Assembly: GCF_003945385.1 (NCBI RefSeq)
Contig: NZ_AP018920.1
Coordinates: 6,882,001-6,946,000, forward strand
DNA length: 64,000 nucleotides
From: Pseudonocardia autotrophica
GTDB taxonomy: Bacteria > Actinomycetota > Actinomycetes > Mycobacteriales > Pseudonocardiaceae
Reading direction: 5' to 3'
This document shows, piece after piece, positions 17,411 through 26,532 of this stretch; within the stretch, counting starts at the first letter, position 1, and every line of letters starts with the position of its first letter. The position numbers and the translations under genes are program-made. The notes beneath the pieces were generated by a model. That model saw only the letters and a program-made list of their open reading frames with translations, did no database searches and had not been told where the DNA came from.

Positions 17411-18418
17411 TCAGCCGGCGCTCACGGTGCTGGTGCGGCCGTACTGCAGGACCGGCGCGATCTCGGTGACCGCGTCGTCGCCGTAGGCGTCGGCGAGCCG
17501 GGGCAGATCGGCCTCCGAGATCGACCATTCCTGGGCGCCCTCGGTCTCGATGACCAGCACGGCGACGAGCGCGCCGAGCTGTGCCGCCCGCTCGGGGGTG
17601 AGGCCGGCGTCGATCCCGGACAGGAAACCGGCCCGGAAACCGTCGCCGACCCCGGTGGGATCGAGCACCTCCCGGGCCGGGACGGCCGGGATCCGCAGCT
17701 CGAGCCCGTCCCGGTCGGCGATCTCGACGCCCGCCCGGCCGAGGGTGGTGACCCGCAGCCCGACCCGGCGGGTGATCTCCTCGGCCGACCAGCGGGTCCG
17801 TTCCCGGAGCAGCTGCCACTCGTACTCGTTGGTGAACAGGTAGCGGGCGCCGTCGATCAGTTCCCGGCACTGCTGACCGTCGAGGCGGGGCAGCTGCTGG
17901 GAGGGATCGGCGGCGAAGTCGACACCCAGCGAACGGGCCTGCCGGGTGTGGGTGATCATGGCGTCCGGGTCGCAGGCGCCGATCAGGATCAGCGAGATCT
18001 CGTGCCGGGCGTGCACCGGGGCGATGGTGATGGTCTTCGACTCGCTCATCGCGCCCGGATGGAACGAGGCGATCTGACACTCGTCGGCATCGGTCGTGCA
18101 GGTGAATCGGCCGGTGTGTGCGGACTCGACGACCAGCACCTCGTCGCAGATCACGCGGTTCTCCTCGAGCCGCCGGCGGTAGTCGTCGAAGTCGGCCCCG
18201 ACCGCGCCGAGCAGCAGCGGGCGTCGTCCGAGCAGGCCCATCCCGTAGGCGATGTTGGCGGCCACGCCGCCGCGGTGCACGACGAGCTGGTCGACGAGGA
18301 AGCTGAGCGAGAGCCGGTCGAGCTTGCCGATGAGGATGTGGTCGGCGAACCGGCCGGGGAATCTCATGAGGTGGTCGGTGGCGATCGACCCGGACACGGC
18401 GATGGTGCCGATGGTCAT
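17411..18418 (-). CDS. adoK: Adenosine kinase
   Basis: A 335-residue PfkB-family kinase. The N-terminus (VSGSIATDHLMRFPGRFADH) and body (FTCTTDADECQIASFHPGAMSE, FAADPSQQLPRL, YLFTNEYEW) follow the mycobacterial adenosine kinase closely. The PfkB signature DPTGVGDGFRAGFLSG carries the catalytic Asp. It phosphorylates adenosine to AMP. As the last gene of the methyl-cycle operon it removes the adenosine made by AhcY and so pulls SAH hydrolysis forward. It is 14 bp downstream of purU. Confidence 0.93.
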   Translation of the reverse strand: MTIGTIAVSGSIATDHLMRFPGRFADHILIGKLDRLSLSFLVDQLVVHRGGVAANIAYGMGLLGRRPLLLGAVGADFDDYRRRLEENRVICDEVLVVESAHTGRFTCTTDADECQIASFHPGAMSESKTITIAPVHARHEISLILIGACDPDAMITHTRQARSLGVDFAADPSQQLPRLDGQQCRELIDGARYLFTNEYEWQLLRERTRWSAEEITRRVGLRVTTLGRAGVEIADRDGLELRIPAVPAREVLDPTGVGDGFRAGFLSGIDAGLTPERAAQLGALVAVLVIETEGAQEWSISEADLPRLADAYGDDAVTEIAPVLQYGRTSTVSAG

Positions 18419-18432
18419 GGTGGATGCTCCTG

Positions 18433-19350
18433 TCAGAAGACGACGGTGGTGCGCCCGTCGACGAGGACGCGGTCGTCGCAGTGCCAGGCCACGGCGCGGG
18501 CCAGGACGGTCCGTTCGATGTCGGCGCCGCGGCGGGTGAGCTCGGCGACGGTGGCGCGGTGGTCGACCCGGACCACGTCCTGCTCGATGATCGGGCCCTC
18601 GTCGAGGTCCTCGGTGGCGTAGTGCGCGGTGGCGCCGATCAGCTTGACCCCGCGCTCCTTGGCACGGCTGTAGGGACCGGCGCCGGCGAAGGCAGGCAGG
18701 AAGGAGTGGTGAATGTTGATCACCGGTGCGCCGACGGAGTGCAGGAAGTTCGCGGAGAGGATCTGCATGTAGCGGGCCAGCACCACGAGCTCGGTGCCGC
18801 AGCCGCGCACCAGCTCCAGCTGCCTGCGCTCGGCATCCTCCTTCGCCTGCGGTCCCCGGCCGACCGGGATGTGGGTGAAGGGGACGCCGAACGCGCGGAC
18901 GTCGTCGGCGAGATCCGGATGGTTGGAGACGACCTGGACCACGTCGATCGGGAGCTCGCCGCGGCGGGTCCGCCACAGCAGGTCCAGCAGGCAGTGGTCG
19001 TGCCGCGACGCGAAGACCGCGGTGCGGGTGCGCGCGGCGACCGGCCGGAAGCTGTAGTCCGCGCCGAGCGGGCGCGCGACCTCCACCGCGAAGGCGTGCT
19101 CGAGCGCGGGCAGCTGCGCCGCGAGGTCGTAGAGGTGGAAGACGATCCGCAGGAAGAACCGCCCCCCGGAGGGGCCGGTGGTGTCCTGATCGGACTGGAC
19201 GATGTTGGCCGCGTGCTCGGCGAGGAAGCTCGACACGCGGGCGACGACGCCCGGGCGGTCGATACAGGTGACGACCAGCCGGGCCAGTTCGTCCGGGTTC
19301 TCGGTCGGAGCGGTCCGTGGCGACACGGCACGGCTCTGGACGGCAGTCAT
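18433..19350 (-). CDS. purU: Formyltetrahydrofolate deformylase
   Basis: A 305-residue enzyme with an N-terminal ACT domain (LVVTCIDRPGVVARVSSFLAEHAANIVQSDQD) and a C-terminal formyl-transferase fold. The catalytic Asn-His appears in INIHHSFLPAF, followed by GVKLIGATAHY and DEGPIIEQD with the catalytic Asp. It hydrolyses 10-formyl-THF to THF and formate. In this operon it could balance one-carbon folate pools or release carbon oxidised from methyl groups. It lies 9 bp downstream of ahcY. Confidence 0.93.
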   Translation of the reverse strand: MTAVQSRAVSPRTAPTENPDELARLVVTCIDRPGVVARVSSFLAEHAANIVQSDQDTTGPSGGRFFLRIVFHLYDLAAQLPALEHAFAVEVARPLGADYSFRPVAARTRTAVFASRHDHCLLDLLWRTRRGELPIDVVQVVSNHPDLADDVRAFGVPFTHIPVGRGPQAKEDAERRQLELVRGCGTELVVLARYMQILSANFLHSVGAPVINIHHSFLPAFAGAGPYSRAKERGVKLIGATAHYATEDLDEGPIIEQDVVRVDHRATVAELTRRGADIERTVLARAVAWHCDDRVLVDGRTTVVF

Positions 19351-19359
19351 GCGTGCCTC

Positions 19360-20844
19360 TCAGTAGCGGTAGTGCTCGGGCTTGTACGGGCCCTCGACGT
19401 CGACACCGATGTACTCGGCCTGGTCCTTGGACAGCGTGGTCAGTTCCCCGCCCAGTGCCAGCACGTGCACCTTCGCGACCTTCTCGTCGAGGTGCTTCGG
19501 GAGCCGGTAGACGTCCTTGTTGTACTCGTCGTGCTTGGTGAACAGCTCGATCTGGGCGATCGTCTGGTTCGCGAACGAGTTCGACATCACGAACGACGGG
19601 TGCCCGGTCGCGTTGCCCAGGTTCATCAGCCGCCCCTCGGACAGCACCAGGATCGTGTGCCCGTCCGGGAAGATCCACTCATCGACCTGCGGCTTGATGT
19701 TGACCTTGTTGATGCCCGGGATCCGGCCCAGCCCGGCCATGTCGATCTCGTTGTCGAAATGACCGACGTTGCACAGGATCGCCTGGTGCTTCATCTTCGC
19801 CATCAGCTCGGTGGTGATGATGTCCTTGTTCCCCGTCGTGGTCACCACCACGTCCGCCGAACCGATGACGTCCTCCACCCGGGCCACCTGGAAGCCCTCC
19901 AGCAACGCCTGCAACGCACAGATCGGGTCGATCTCCGACACGATCACCCGCGCACCCTGACCCGCCAGGGCCTCCGCACAGCCCTTACCGACGTCGCCGT
20001 AACCGGCCACCACCGCGACCTTGCCGCCGATCAGCACATCGGTGGCGCGGTTCAACCCGTCGAGCAACGAGTGCCGGATGCCGTACTTGTTGTCGAACTT
20101 CGACTTCGTCACCGAGTCGTTCACATTGATCGCCGGGAACAACAACTTGCCCTGCTCAGCCAGCTGGTAGAGCCGGTTCACCCCGGTCGTGGTCTCCTCG
20201 GTGACCCCACGGATGTCGGAGTTGATCGTCGTCCAGCGCTTCGGGTCCTCGGCCAGGCTGCGCCGCAGCGTGTCGAACACCACCCGCTCCTCGTCCGAGA
20301 CGCTCAGGTCGTCATCGGCGAAGCTCGGCACCACACCGGTCTGCTCGAACTCCACACCCTTGTGCACCAGCAGCGTCGCGTCACCACCGTCGTCGAGGAT
20401 CATGTTCGGCCCCACGACGTTGCCGGCCTCATCGGTGAACTTGAACAGCTGCTCGGTGCACCACCAGTAGTCCTCGAGCGACTCGCCCTTCCAGGCGAAC
20501 ACCGGCACACCCGCCGGCTTCTCCGGCGTGCCGTGCGGACCGACCACCGTCGCCGCCGCCGAATCATCCTGGGTGGAGAAGATGTTGCACGACACCCACC
20601 GCACATCAGCCCCCAGGCTGACCAGGGTCTCGATCAACACCGCGGTCTGGGTCGTCATGTGCAGCGAGCCCGCGATCCGGGCACCGTGCAACGGCTTGGC
20701 CTCAGCATACTCCCGACGCAGGTCCATCAGACCCGGCATCTCGTTCTCGGCCAGCCGGATGTCCTTACGCCCGGCCTCGTGCCCGCCGATGTCGGCGATC
20801 GCGAAGTCGAGCCCGCCACGGTTCTGCAGCTTCGGGTGGCTCAT
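19360..20844 (-). CDS. ahcY: Adenosylhomocysteinase (SAH hydrolase)
   Basis: A 494-residue NAD-dependent enzyme converting SAH to homocysteine and adenosine. It has [19 protein letters not shown], the substrate site around [16 protein letters not shown], the NAD-binding GYGDVGKG and the conserved C-terminus ending KPEHYRY. Length matches the actinobacterial form with its insertion near residue 150. ATG 20844 overlaps the metK stop (ATGA). It removes the inhibitory product of SAM-dependent methylation in this operon. Confidence 0.96.
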   Translation of the reverse strand: MSHPKLQNRGGLDFAIADIGGHEAGRKDIRLAENEMPGLMDLRREYAEAKPLHGARIAGSLHMTTQTAVLIETLVSLGADVRWVSCNIFSTQDDSAAATVVGPHGTPEKPAGVPVFAWKGESLEDYWWCTEQLFKFTDEAGNVVGPNMILDDGGDATLLVHKGVEFEQTGVVPSFADDDLSVSDEERVVFDTLRRSLAEDPKRWTTINSDIRGVTEETTTGVNRLYQLAEQGKLLFPAINVNDSVTKSKFDNKYGIRHSLLDGLNRATDVLIGGKVAVVAGYGDVGKGCAEALAGQGARVIVSEIDPICALQALLEGFQVARVEDVIGSADVVVTTTGNKDIITTELMAKMKHQAILCNVGHFDNEIDMAGLGRIPGINKVNIKPQVDEWIFPDGHTILVLSEGRLMNLGNATGHPSFVMSNSFANQTIAQIELFTKHDEYNKDVYRLPKHLDEKVAKVHVLALGGELTTLSKDQAEYIGVDVEGPYKPEHYRY

Positions 20845-22091
20845 CGGACACCTCCGGCGAGCGCGGGGGTGGCGTCCGTGGCGCGGCCGGCGGCGGCGCG
20901 CAGCGACTCGGCCCGATCGGTGCGCTCCCACGGCAGGTCCACATCGGTCCGGCCGAAGTGGCCGTACGCCGAGGTCGCCGCATAGATCGGCCGGCGCAGG
21001 TCGAGGTAGTCGCGGAACGCCGCCGGGCGCAGGTCGAAGTGTTCGGCCACCAGCTCCTCGATCAGCTTCCGGTCGACCGTCTCCGAGCCGAAGGTCTCGA
21101 CCAGCACCGACACCGGCCGGGCCACCCCGATCGCGTAGGCGACCTGGACCTCGGCCCGGCCCGCCAGGCCGGCCGCGACCAGGTTCTTCGCCACGTAGCG
21201 GGCCGCGTACGCCGCCGACCTGTCCACCTTGGACGGGTCCTTGCCGGAGAAGGCCCCGCCGCCGTGCCGGGCGAAGCCGCCGTAGGTGTCGACGATGATC
21301 TTGCGTCCGGTCAGTCCGGCGTCGCCGACCGGACCGCCGATCACGAACCGCCCGGTCGGGTTGACCAGCAGCTCCGCGCGCAGCGTCGCGGCGTCGTAGA
21401 GCTCGGCGGGCAGCACCGGGACCACGACGTGCTCCCAGATGTCGGAACGGATCTGCTCGGTCGTGACGTCCTCGGCGTGCTGGGTGGAGACCAGCACCCG
21501 CTCCACCGCGACCGGGCGACCGCCCCGGTAGCGGACCGACACCTGGGTCTTCCCGTCCGGCCGCAGATAGGGCAGCGTGCCGTCCTTGCGAACCTCGGAG
21601 AGCCTGCGCGACAAGCGATGTGCCAGCGCGATCGGGGTCGGCATGAGCTCCGGGGTCTCGTCGCAGGCGTAACCGAACATCATCCCCTGGTCGCCGGCGC
21701 CGGCCTGGTCCAGCTCGTCGTCGGAGGTCCGCCCACGGTGCTCGTGCGCCTCGTCGACCCCCTGGGCGATGTCCGGGGACTGCTTGTCCAGCGCGACCAG
21801 CACCGCACAGTTGTGCCCGTCGAAACCGAAGTCACCGCGGTCGTAGCCGATCCGGTTCACCGTGTCCCGGACGATGCCGGTGTAGTCCACGGTCGCCGTG
21901 GTCGTGATCTCCCCGGCCAGCACCACCATCCCGGTGGTGATCAGGGTTTCGCAGGCCACCCGGGCCTCCGGATCCTCGGCGAGGATCGCGTCCAGCACGG
22001 CGTCGGAGATCGCGTCGGCCATCTTGTCGGGATGGCCCTCGGTCACCGACTCGGAGGTGAACAGGAAGTCGTGGTCGTCGGACGAGGTCAT
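20841..22091 (-). CDS. metK: S-adenosylmethionine synthetase
   Basis: A 416-residue enzyme making SAM from methionine and ATP. Motifs are [20 protein letters not shown] at the N-terminus, [12 protein letters not shown], and the P-loop-like [19 protein letters not shown]. Full family length. ATG 22091 overlaps the stop of the methionine synthase gene; its own stop overlaps ahcY. A typical genome has a housekeeping metK elsewhere, so this may be a pathway-dedicated copy, but that cannot be judged from the window. Confidence 0.95.
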   Translation of the reverse strand: MTSSDDHDFLFTSESVTEGHPDKMADAISDAVLDAILAEDPEARVACETLITTGMVVLAGEITTTATVDYTGIVRDTVNRIGYDRGDFGFDGHNCAVLVALDKQSPDIAQGVDEAHEHRGRTSDDELDQAGAGDQGMMFGYACDETPELMPTPIALAHRLSRRLSEVRKDGTLPYLRPDGKTQVSVRYRGGRPVAVERVLVSTQHAEDVTTEQIRSDIWEHVVVPVLPAELYDAATLRAELLVNPTGRFVIGGPVGDAGLTGRKIIVDTYGGFARHGGGAFSGKDPSKVDRSAAYAARYVAKNLVAAGLAGRAEVQVAYAIGVARPVSVLVETFGSETVDRKLIEELVAEHFDLRPAAFRDYLDLRRPIYAATSAYGHFGRTDVDLPWERTDRAESLRAAAGRATDATPALAGGVR

Positions 22092-23251
22092 CGTCTCAGG
22101 TCTCCTCGGTGCTCGGAGGGGGTGTCGTCGGAGGTCACGGCCGGTACCGGCACCGGCGGACCGTGATCGGGTTCGGGTTCGGGGTCGGGGCGCGTCGCCG
22201 GGAGGCCGGCGTCGTCGGGCGGGAGTGCACGGGCGGGACCGGCGGTGCCGGTGAGCTCGTCGCGTACCAGCCGGGTCCCGGCGACCATCGCGTGCAGCTT
22301 CGCCCTGGCGATCGGGCCGGGAAGGTGCCGCAGCCCGCAGTCCGGATTGATCACCAGGCGCTCCGCGGGGAACAGCTCCAGCGCCCGGCGGATGCGGCCG
22401 GCGACGAGCTCGGGGCTCTCCACCCGCCGGCTCTTCACGTCGATCACGCCCAGCCCGACGCCGCGGTCCCAGCCCTGCTCGGCGACGATCGGCAGGTCAC
22501 CGAGGCCCTTGCGGCCGAACTCCAGCACCAGGTGGTCCACCGAGGCGTCCAGCACCGCGGGGAACAGGAAGTCGTAGTGCCCCTCCCAGGAGGGCCGGGC
22601 GTAGCGGTTGCCGTAACAGACGTGCAGCCCCCACTCGGCGGGCACACCCGCGGTGACGACGTTGATCGCCTCCACCGCGAGCCCCACCTCGTCCGGGTAG
22701 CCGGCCAGGAACGGCTCGTCGATCTGCAGGTGGGTGGCGCCCCGCGCGAGGAGCGCGTGCGCCTCGGCACCGAGCAGCCGGGCGATCGCCAGCACCAGCT
22801 CGCGGCGGTCCGGGTAGGCGTCGTTGCGGACGTGGCGGGCCAGCGAGAACGGGCCGGTGAAGGAGAACTTCACCGGGCGCTCGGTCTGCGCCGCGGTGAA
22901 CCCGAAGTCGTCGGCCAGGCCGAGCGAGGTCGCCTCGGACGGAGCCGGCAGCGGCGTGCCGACGCGCACGTCGTAGTAGTCGAAGTAGAAGTCCTTCGTG
23001 GTCCGCGGGATCTCCATCCCGGAGATCCGGGCGAGCAGGTAGTCCAGGTCGTTGTCCCGGCGCAGCTCGCCGTCGGAGACGATGTCGATCCCGGCGAGCT
23101 CCTGGTCGCGCAGTGCGGCCTTGATCGCCGTCTCGTGCACGTCGAGCAGCTGGGCCCGGCTCATCCGGCCCCGGCAGTACTCGGTCTTCAGCCGCTCCAT
23201 CCAGTCCGGGACCGGATAGGAGCCCACCACCGATGTCCGCAGCACGGCCAT
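22088..23251 (-). CDS. Short cobalamin-independent methionine synthase (MetE C-terminal type)
   Basis: A 387-residue protein matching only the catalytic C-terminal barrel of MetE, which is about 750 residues when full length. A zinc site is present: His210 and Cys212 in LHVCYGN, Glu244 in LVLEF, Cys305 in INPDCGL. It probably transfers a methyl group from 5-methyl-THF, or another donor, to homocysteine. Position between the methyltransferase and metK supports methionine regeneration. Core-only MetE proteins elsewhere can use corrinoid proteins or other donors, so the donor is uncertain. Confidence 0.82.
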   Translation of the reverse strand: MAVLRTSVVGSYPVPDWMERLKTEYCRGRMSRAQLLDVHETAIKAALRDQELAGIDIVSDGELRRDNDLDYLLARISGMEIPRTTKDFYFDYYDVRVGTPLPAPSEATSLGLADDFGFTAAQTERPVKFSFTGPFSLARHVRNDAYPDRRELVLAIARLLGAEAHALLARGATHLQIDEPFLAGYPDEVGLAVEAINVVTAGVPAEWGLHVCYGNRYARPSWEGHYDFLFPAVLDASVDHLVLEFGRKGLGDLPIVAEQGWDRGVGLGVIDVKSRRVESPELVAGRIRRALELFPAERLVINPDCGLRHLPGPIARAKLHAMVAGTRLVRDELTGTAGPARALPPDDAGLPATRPDPEPEPDHGPPVPVPAVTSDDTPSEHRGDLRR

Positions 23252-24762
23252 CAGTCCCTGGCCTGCGCGGTCATCGTCACGATGTTTCCGCCGCCCGCAC
23301 GGTGCCGGAACCGTTCGTAGCGGACGTCGAACCCGCGTCGCCGGCCCACGTGCGCGAGCAACGGGCCGTTCACCCAGTTGACGACCGAACCGTCGTACTT
23401 CCCCGGGCCCCGGAAGTGCGTGCGGTACCCCTCGATCTCGGTGACGAACAGGTCGTGGCAGACCAGCCGCCCGTAGGGGTGCAGCAGCCGCAGGCTGTCC
23501 ACGAAGCTCTGCAGCGCACCGTTGTTCACGTGCATCCGGACGTCGGCGCCGGACTCCAGCAGCGGCCGCAGCAGCTCACCACCCAGGTCGGTCCCGCCGC
23601 CCAGGTCGTAGGTGTCCAGCCCGGCCAGCGGGACGTAGCGCTCGTCCAGCCGCACCGCGGCCCAGGCCCGTCGCCAGAAGTCGACCGCGGCGCCGGTGTC
23701 CGGGAACCGGTCCGGCATCGCGTCGGCGAGCAGCGACGGCCCGAGCCGGAGCAGCCGGTGCACGACGTCGGGCAGCCGGTCGATCCCGATCCCGATCGAC
23801 CCGGCCAGCTCGGCCGCGTCGGCGGCGCAGAGCTGCGCCCTGATCTCGACCTGGTAGGTACGCCCGCCCAGCTGAGCCACCTCGTCGGTGGGCAGGTTGT
23901 CGTAGACGTTCGACACGTAGACGAGGAAGATCTTGTACTTGAGAAAGCCGAGCGCGGTGCACGGCCGGGTCGCGTCCAGGGTGAACGAGCTGACCTGCTC
24001 GGCGTGCTCGGCCACCGCCTGCCTGGCCAGTTCCAGCACGTGCGCCGAGTAGTCGCACATCAGGTAGTGGAGCCGGCGGTAGTAGTCGCTCCCCCGTTCC
24101 TGGTCGAGCCGGGCGAACTCGTCCAGGAACACCTTCGCCTGACCGCCGTTGCCGACCCCGATCTCCAGCACGTACAGCTCGTCGGGCAGCGCCTGAGCGG
24201 TGACGAGACGGTCCCACACCCCGAACAGCTCCAGGATGAGCTCGCGGGCGGCCTCGGTGTTGCGGGCGTCGCTCTCCCCGCCGGGCAGCGCCTGCTCGTA
24301 CCCGCGGCCGGTGGACTTCTCCCAGAGCTCGAGGGCCGACCAGTAGAGCGCGTTGAAGTCCCACACGCAGCTGCGGCTGCCCGGCCCCCAGTCCTCCAGC
24401 GGGAGGTCGTCGCCGGTGGCCGAGAGCGCCGCCGCGGTCAGCTCGTGCAGCTCCTCGGGGCGGACCGAGCCCGAGCGGCGCAGGTCCACGGCGATCTCCA
24501 GGTCGTCGTCGCGGACACCGAGCGGTTCCGGCGGCGGCAGGCCGCCGGTGTCGGGCGTGGCCTGACCGATCCGCCGGGACTGCACGACGCCGCGGAAGTT
24601 GTCCCGGTACTGCACCCAGTCGGCGACCACCCGTACCCGGCTGAGGTCGACGTCGCTGGCGGTCACCGCGTCGAGAACGGGGAGCACCGCGTCGTTCAGG
24701 TTCACCGCGCGGGCCCCGCGGAGCCTGCTGTGTGGTCGGACGTCCAGTAGCACGGCGCTCAC
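23251..24762 (-). CDS. SAM-dependent methyltransferase of unknown target
   Basis: A 503-residue protein. A class I SAM-binding motif I is at residues 198-206 (VLEIGVGNG), with the acidic motif II-like residue about 30 residues later in YLMCDYSAHVLELARQ. That spacing and a long insertion recall MidA/NDUFAF7-type methyltransferases, but similarity is distant. An N-terminal domain of about 130 residues has no family I can name; WDFNALYWSALELWEKSTG precedes the core. GTG 24762 overlaps the metF stop and its stop shares one base with the next ATG. As the only methyl consumer in a complete SAM-cycle operon it is the likely reason the operon exists. Confidence 0.7.
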   Translation of the reverse strand: MSAVLLDVRPHSRLRGARAVNLNDAVLPVLDAVTASDVDLSRVRVVADWVQYRDNFRGVVQSRRIGQATPDTGGLPPPEPLGVRDDDLEIAVDLRRSGSVRPEELHELTAAALSATGDDLPLEDWGPGSRSCVWDFNALYWSALELWEKSTGRGYEQALPGGESDARNTEAARELILELFGVWDRLVTAQALPDELYVLEIGVGNGGQAKVFLDEFARLDQERGSDYYRRLHYLMCDYSAHVLELARQAVAEHAEQVSSFTLDATRPCTALGFLKYKIFLVYVSNVYDNLPTDEVAQLGGRTYQVEIRAQLCAADAAELAGSIGIGIDRLPDVVHRLLRLGPSLLADAMPDRFPDTGAAVDFWRRAWAAVRLDERYVPLAGLDTYDLGGGTDLGGELLRPLLESGADVRMHVNNGALQSFVDSLRLLHPYGRLVCHDLFVTEIEGYRTHFRGPGKYDGSVVNWVNGPLLAHVGRRRGFDVRYERFRHRAGGGNIVTMTAQARD

Positions 24763-25706
24763 CTTCCGGATACGACGACGGGTCGGTCGGGCTCGCACGG
24801 CACGGGCCCGAGCCCGGCGCGATCGAGGATCTCCGGCACACCGCGTTCGAAGCCGAACGCCATCACGTGTGCTCCGGACACCCCCGGGATGTCGGGTAGC
24901 TGCTGCAGCGTCTCCACGCACAGCCGGATGCCCTCCTCGGCGACCCGGCCCGGCAGCACCCCGCGCAGGCGCTTCTCCACCGCGGGGGGCACCGAGATGC
25001 CGGGGACCCCGGTACGCAGGAACTCCAGCATCCGCAGCGACCGGATCGGGCCCACCCCGGGCAGCACCGCACACCGCGGCGGCACCCCGAGATCGACCAG
25101 CTCGGCCATCCACCGCCGCAGCGGCTCGACGTCGAACACGTACTGCGTCTGGACGAACTCGGCCCCCGCCGCGACCTTCTTCGCCAGCCGCCGGGCCCGG
25201 AATCCGGCCGGCGGCGCGAACGGGTTCTCCACCGCCCCGATCAGCCAGCCCGGGTTCGCCGAGAGCGGCTCCCCGGAGAGCAGCACGCCGTCGTCCCGCA
25301 TCGCGCGGGCGATCCCGATCGCCTGCACCGCGTCGACGTCGAACACCGGCCTGCTCTCCGGGTGGTCGCCGAACCGGGGGTGGTCGCCGGTCAGCAGCAG
25401 TACCTGCGGCACGCCCAGCGCACCGGCGGCGAGCAGGTCGGACTGCAGGGCCATCCGGTTCCGGTCCCGGCAGGTCAGCTGCATGACGGGCGACAGGCCG
25501 GCCCGTCCGGCGATGACCGCGCCACCGAGGCTGGACATCCGGACCCGCGCGCCCTGGTTGTCGGTGATGTTGACGGCGTCCACCCAGCCGGACAGCAACC
25601 GGGCCCGGTGCAGGAAGTCCTCGGTGTCCGCGCCGCGGGGCGGTCCGAGCTCGGCCGTCAGGGCGAACCGCCCCGCGGCCAGCGCCGCACGCAGTCCGCC
25701 GCTCAT
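24759..25706 (-). CDS. metF: Methylenetetrahydrofolate reductase
   Basis: A 315-residue MTHFR barrel (FALTAELGPPRGADTEDFLHRA, VNITDNQGARVRMSSL, LTCRDRNRMALQSDLL, LLLTGDHPRFGDHP, GAEFVQTQYVFDVE). It interconverts methylene-THF and 5-methyl-THF using FAD. It is coupled by ATGA overlap to the MetV-like gene before it and by GTGA to the methyltransferase after it. Paired MetV/MetF proteins occur in acetogens and some other bacteria, where MetV is a required partner. In this operon MetF most simply supplies the methyl donor for the short methionine synthase. Confidence 0.88.
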   Translation of the reverse strand: MSGGLRAALAAGRFALTAELGPPRGADTEDFLHRARLLSGWVDAVNITDNQGARVRMSSLGGAVIAGRAGLSPVMQLTCRDRNRMALQSDLLAAGALGVPQVLLLTGDHPRFGDHPESRPVFDVDAVQAIGIARAMRDDGVLLSGEPLSANPGWLIGAVENPFAPPAGFRARRLAKKVAAGAEFVQTQYVFDVEPLRRWMAELVDLGVPPRCAVLPGVGPIRSLRMLEFLRTGVPGISVPPAVEKRLRGVLPGRVAEEGIRLCVETLQQLPDIPGVSGAHVMAFGFERGVPEILDRAGLGPVPCEPDRPVVVSGR

Positions 25707-26221
25707 CGCGGGGTCACACCGAGCTGACGGTGCAGCAGCGGACCCGGGTCCGCCGGGGGCGTCTCGTGCCCCTGCCAGTGGTTCACCCATGCGCTGCGGC
25801 CCCATTCCCGGTGGTCCGCCGGGTGGTGCAGCAGATCCAGGTCGCCGGTGTGCCCGTTGGCCTCCGCACGCTCGTAGGCCTGCACCCAGACGCACCGCAG
25901 GCTCGGATGCACCTCGCACATCCCGGTCGGTGACACCCCGCCGCACGGGCCGTTGCGCAGCTCCTTCGGGCAGGTCATCGGGCAGGTGTAGCCGGTCGTC
26001 GGCAGGGCGCACTGGCCACACATCCGGCAGCCGAACAGCTGCTCCTTCGTCACCCGCTCGGTCGCGGTGAACAGCCGGTACCCCCACGGCGTGCGTTCCA
26101 GGAGTGCGCCCAGCCGGGCCCATACGGCGTTGCGCCGCAGCAGCCGATTCGATCGGTAGCCACCCGAGCCGGGGATCCGCGGCCGGAAGGGCCTCGGCCA
26201 GGAAAACCGTTCGGTCTCCAT
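25703..26221 (-). CDS. MetV-like MTHFR C-terminal-domain protein
   Basis: A 172-residue protein whose centre is a Cys-rich segment (FGCRMCGQCALPTTGYTC, then PMTCPKELRNGPCGG), the hallmark of the MTHFR C-terminal/MetV domain that binds metal or an Fe-S cluster. First gene of the methyl-cycle operon. ATG 26221 is chosen for its RBS (GGGAG); an upstream in-frame extension would cover a leader hairpin. Expected to form a complex with the adjacent MetF and deliver electrons or stabilise it, by analogy with acetogens. Confidence 0.8.
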   Translation of the reverse strand: METERFSWPRPFRPRIPGSGGYRSNRLLRRNAVWARLGALLERTPWGYRLFTATERVTKEQLFGCRMCGQCALPTTGYTCPMTCPKELRNGPCGGVSPTGMCEVHPSLRCVWVQAYERAEANGHTGDLDLLHHPADHREWGRSAWVNHWQGHETPPADPGPLLHRQLGVTPR

Positions 26222-26257
26222 ATCGCACTCCCTTCGGACACCGTTGCTCGACGAGAA

Positions 26258-26292
26258 CGCATCCGGTCTTCCACAGGAATTGCCGGAATGCG
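26258..26292 (-). promoter_or_regulatory. Leader hairpin before the methyl-cycle operon
   Basis: On the minus strand an outer stem (CGCAT and CCGG pairing with CCGG and ATGCG, one bulged T) encloses an inner TTCC/GGAA stem with a TGT triloop. It ends 37 bases before the first ATG and is outside any gene. It may be an attenuator, an RNA-binding site or a 5'-end stabiliser. Confidence 0.4.
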
Positions 26293-26496
26293 ATGTGAAG
26301 TAGCCTGACACGTCATCCGGTCGTCGGTCATCGGGTCGATCGCCAGAACATCCGGGCCCGGGACTGTCGTCCTACACAACGTGCTCCGACCCCCTGGATC
26401 GAGGCACGATCCGGCCGACATGTGGCACCGCACTACTCGACATCGGTACTTTTTGTGTCATATCACAGTCGATTTCAATGGACGGCGAAACGGTCG

Positions 26497-26526
26497 TTGC
26501 CTCCCGCCTCGGGATGGCCCTACTGT
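26497..26526 (+). promoter_or_regulatory. Leaderless promoter of the PucR-type regulator
   Basis: TTGCCT (26497-26502), an 18-bp spacer and TACTGT (26521-26526), with the ATG only six bases after the -10. Transcription would start at or next to the A of ATG. The same TACTGT -10 with 18-bp spacing appears before the amino-acid ABC operon. Confidence 0.55.
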
Positions 26527-26532
26527 GCTGAC

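Larger units (their letters stand above)
26222..26532. promoter_or_regulatory. Divergent regulatory region of the methyl-cycle locus
   Basis: 311 bp between the start codons of the metV-like gene and the PucR-type regulator. It contains a leader hairpin on the minus strand (26258-26292), an imperfect inverted repeat TGTGTCATATCACA (26454-26467) and the regulator's promoter (26497-26526). I find no recognisable SAM or SAH riboswitch. A clear minus-strand promoter could not be fixed. Confidence 0.55.

Noticed and set aside
26454..26467. A CRP/FNR-type site (TGTGTCATATCACA)
   Set aside because: Only 4-bp arms match and the spacing is two bases short of the usual 16-bp CRP site; kept only as a weak inverted repeat.
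26222..26532. A SAM or SAH riboswitch before the methyl-cycle operon
   Set aside because: I could not find the conserved core of SAM-I, SAM-II, SAM-IV or SAH classes by eye; only a simple hairpin is present. A covariance-model search would be decisive.
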